Shown piece by piece: positions 6,203 through 7,646 of a stretch of 7,646 nucleotides of DNA; position 1 is the first letter of the stretch, and every line of letters begins with the position of its first letter. Source of the DNA: Deltaproteobacteria bacterium (lineage in GTDB: Bacteria; SAR324; NAC60-12). The DNA lies in the NCBI GenBank assembly GCA_003541985.1, contig DPLM01000170.1, positions 1 to 7,646 on the forward strand. Reading direction: 5' to 3'. A model generated the notes under the pieces. It was not told where the DNA came from. It searched no databases and saw only the letters and a program-made list of their open reading frames with translations. The position numbers and the translations under genes are program-made.

Positions 6203-7402
6203 TCATACAAAACGAGTGGCGAGTTTCTCCGAAACGATCTTTCCGATGTTAAGTGAAGCCGTTGCAGCTGGTGAGGGTGCGTTGCAGATATTCAATATAT
6301 TTTCTGTTTCATTAATCAAAAAATCGTCAACCAAGCTACCATTCTTAGTAACAGCCTGAGCACGTACGCCAGCCGGGGCAGTGATCAAATCTTCAGCGGT
6401 GATTTCTGGTATTAGTCTCTGTAGAGCCTTTACGAATGCAGGCTTGTACCAGGACCTCCACATCTCACCCAGGCCCATCTGCCAGTATTTTAAAGCGAGC
6501 TTTTGGAATCCAGTAAATTTGAGAGTTTCTAAAAACTCAGGGAAGTTTAAATCACTCCGCCTGTAGCCCTCTCTTGCAAAAGCTAAGACGGCGTTTGGAC
6601 CACATTCCAAGCCCCCATGAATCATTCGTGTGAAGTGGACTCCTAGAAATGGAAATTCTGGATCAGGAACGGGATAGATCAGATTGTTGCATAAGTATTC
6701 TTTTTCTGGTTTGACATAGTAGTACTCCCCTCGGAACGGAACAATCTGCATCTCTGTCTTTTGGCTAGTAAGACCCATTACCTTATCAGAGTATAGCCCA
6801 GCACAGTTAACGAGGTAGTTGCCTCTCACTTCACCGGCAGTTGTTTCAAGAATGATTTCCGAGTTTGATTGGTGAATTGCCAGAACCTTGGCAGAACATA
6901 AAATCTGATTTCCTTGCTCCTCGATTTTTTTCTGCAACTTATTGCAAACCTCGCTGTAATCAACAATTCCTGCTTCTGGGACATGAATTCCACTAATACC
7001 GTTTACATGGGGTTCTAATTCTTTTAGTTGTAATTGATCAATCTTTTTGCAATTCACTCCATTAGCTTGTCCACGGGAGAGAATTTGTTCTAGTGCTGGG
7101 ATTTCATCTTCTTTAGTAGCAATAATGACTTTACCGCAGATTTCGTAGGTGATTTCTTCTTCTTTACAAAATTCCTCCATTAATTTTTTACCTTGTCGGC
7201 AGTTAATCGCCTTCATTGAGCCAGGTTTATAATATATGCCAGAATGTAAAACACCGGAGTTGTGACCTGTTTGATGTTTTGCAATAGAATTTTCTTTTTC
7301 CAATAAAACTAGAGATTCATTTGGATGAGCTTTACCCCACTGCCACGCCGTCGCGAGTCCAACTATACCTCCGCCTACAACAATAACTGAAGCTTCGCTC
7401 AT
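6203..7402 (-). CDS. lhgO: L-2-hydroxyglutarate oxidase (FAD-dependent)
   Basis: A flavoprotein of the DAO/GlpD-like family that oxidises L-2-hydroxyglutarate to 2-oxoglutarate; the E. coli form (LhgO, formerly YgaF) passes electrons to the membrane quinone pool. The protein has 399 residues, a normal family length. The FAD Rossmann motif GGGIVG is at 10-15, followed by a glutamate ending the second strand (LVLLEKE, 31-37). The hallmark HQTGHNSGVLHSGIYY is at 43-58. Further family blocks are NCAGLYSDKV at 199-208, VPFRGEYY at 221-228, IYPVPDPEFPFLGVHF, APAGVRAQAV at 342-351 and NAPSPAATASLNIG at 374-387. The ATG at 7402 is chosen because a near-perfect GGAGGTGAT precedes it and the FAD fold begins at once; an upstream in-frame ATG at 7477 would overlap the preceding gene by 74 bases and add a tail unlike the family. 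It follows an unknown gene on the same strand after one base and converges on the glt operon. Confidence 0.96.
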   Translation of the reverse strand: MSEASVIVVGGGIVGLATAWQWGKAHPNESLVLLEKENSIAKHQTGHNSGVLHSGIYYKPGSMKAINCRQGKKLMEEFCKEEEITYEICGKVIIATKEDEIPALEQILSRGQANGVNCKKIDQLQLKELEPHVNGISGIHVPEAGIVDYSEVCNKLQKKIEEQGNQILCSAKVLAIHQSNSEIILETTAGEVRGNYLVNCAGLYSDKVMGLTSQKTEMQIVPFRGEYYYVKPEKEYLCNNLIYPVPDPEFPFLGVHFTRMIHGGLECGPNAVLAFAREGYRRSDLNFPEFLETLKFTGFQKLALKYWQMGLGEMWRSWYKPAFVKALQRLIPEITAEDLITAPAGVRAQAVTKNGSLVDDFLINETENILNICNAPSPAATASLNIGKIVSEKLATRFV

Positions 7403-7403
7403 T

Positions 7404-7646
7404 TCAATCACCTCCAAGGATTTTGTCTTCAAGTATACTTTGAAGGGTTGGTTTGAGGTCGAACATGAATGGTACAATGAATAACGGCATCTTTAGCTCT
7501 GTTTTTTCAATATTAATAAGTGTTTCTTCCGCTAACTCTGAAGAACTTTTGTATTGTCCCATATTCCATAGAGCTACAGCTTTGAAAGTTGATTGAATCG
7601 GTAATTCCGACTTCTGTTCGGTCTTCCGTAATAATTTGAACCATTC
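7404..7646 (-). CDS. Unrecognised protein, C-terminal 80 residues only (cut by window edge)
   Basis: An open frame enters from the right edge on the minus strand and runs 80 codons to a TGA at 7404-7406, one base before the lhgO ATG. No start lies inside the window, so it is the 3' end of a longer gene. The segment AVALWNMGQYKSSSELAEE (residues 23-41 of the visible part) has the small-large spacing of a tetratricopeptide-type helix pair. It is followed by a hydrophobic stretch MPLFIVPFMF and an amphipathic end LQSILEDKIL. I do not recognise the family. Its tight spacing and the lhgO ribosome site embedded in its last codons indicate one operon with lhgO. The absence of stops over 80 codons, the sensible residue make-up and the operon-like junction support it being coding. 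Confidence 0.72.
   Translation of the reverse strand, partial: EWFKLLRKTEQKSELPIQSTFKAVALWNMGQYKSSSELAEETLINIEKTELKMPLFIVPFMFDLKPTLQSILEDKILGGD
7407..7415 (-). promoter_or_regulatory. Strong ribosome binding site of lhgO
   Basis: On the minus strand this reads GGAGGTGAT, nine bases matching the 16S rRNA anti-Shine-Dalgarno, with GGAGG 8 bases from the ATG at 7402. It lies inside the last codons of the upstream gene (encoding Gly-Gly-Asp) and decides the lhgO start. Confidence 0.85.

Noticed and set aside
6126..6359. A 77-codon plus-strand open frame beginning inside the DUF1289-like gene
   Set aside because: It is mostly antisense to the conserved C-terminal end of lhgO, has no family pattern and competes with the better supported frame at 6035.
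7403..7477. A longer lhgO reading from an ATG at 7477, adding 25 residues
   Set aside because: It would overlap the upstream gene, its added residues do not resemble the family N-terminus, and the strong GGAGGTGAT site points to the ATG at 7402.

Overview
This window is dense, gene-packed bacterial DNA of moderate GC content, by eye in the mid-40s percent. It reads as a Gram-negative, probably proteobacterial chromosome. The signs are a glutamate synthase operon in the order gltB-gltD, a likely outer-membrane lipoprotein, a CcmI/CycH-type periplasmic domain, a DUF1289-like mini-protein and an L-2-hydroxyglutarate oxidase. No mobile element, CRISPR array, rRNA or tRNA is visible. I cannot name the lineage from sequence alone; an uncultivated marine or environmental proteobacterium would fit.

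Plus strand, 1-6190, is one compact transcription unit. It opens inside gltB (glutamate synthase large subunit, 5' end outside the window). After 12 bases comes gltD (small subunit), which completes the NADPH-dependent GOGAT enzyme. Three further genes follow with overlapping junctions. The first is a 276-residue membrane-anchored protein made of two copies of a domain resembling the C-terminal Ig-like domain of CcmI/CycH (ATGA overlap with gltD). The second is a 107-residue putative lipoprotein (11-base overlap). The third is a 51-residue DUF1289-like protein (ATGA overlap) that is easily missed because of its size.

Minus strand, 7646-6203, carries a second, converging unit. An unrecognised protein enters from the right edge (last 80 residues visible) and is followed after a single base by lhgO, an FAD-dependent L-2-hydroxyglutarate oxidase. 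The two units end tail to tail with only 12 bases between their stop codons (6191-6202) and no visible terminator.

Metabolically, GltBD consumes 2-oxoglutarate and glutamine to make glutamate, while LhgO regenerates 2-oxoglutarate from L-2-hydroxyglutarate, so both arms touch the same pool. The most unusual content is the trio of small envelope or unknown genes overlapping the end of the glt operon, especially the free-standing tandem CycH-like protein. No stretch over 300 bases lacks a gene.
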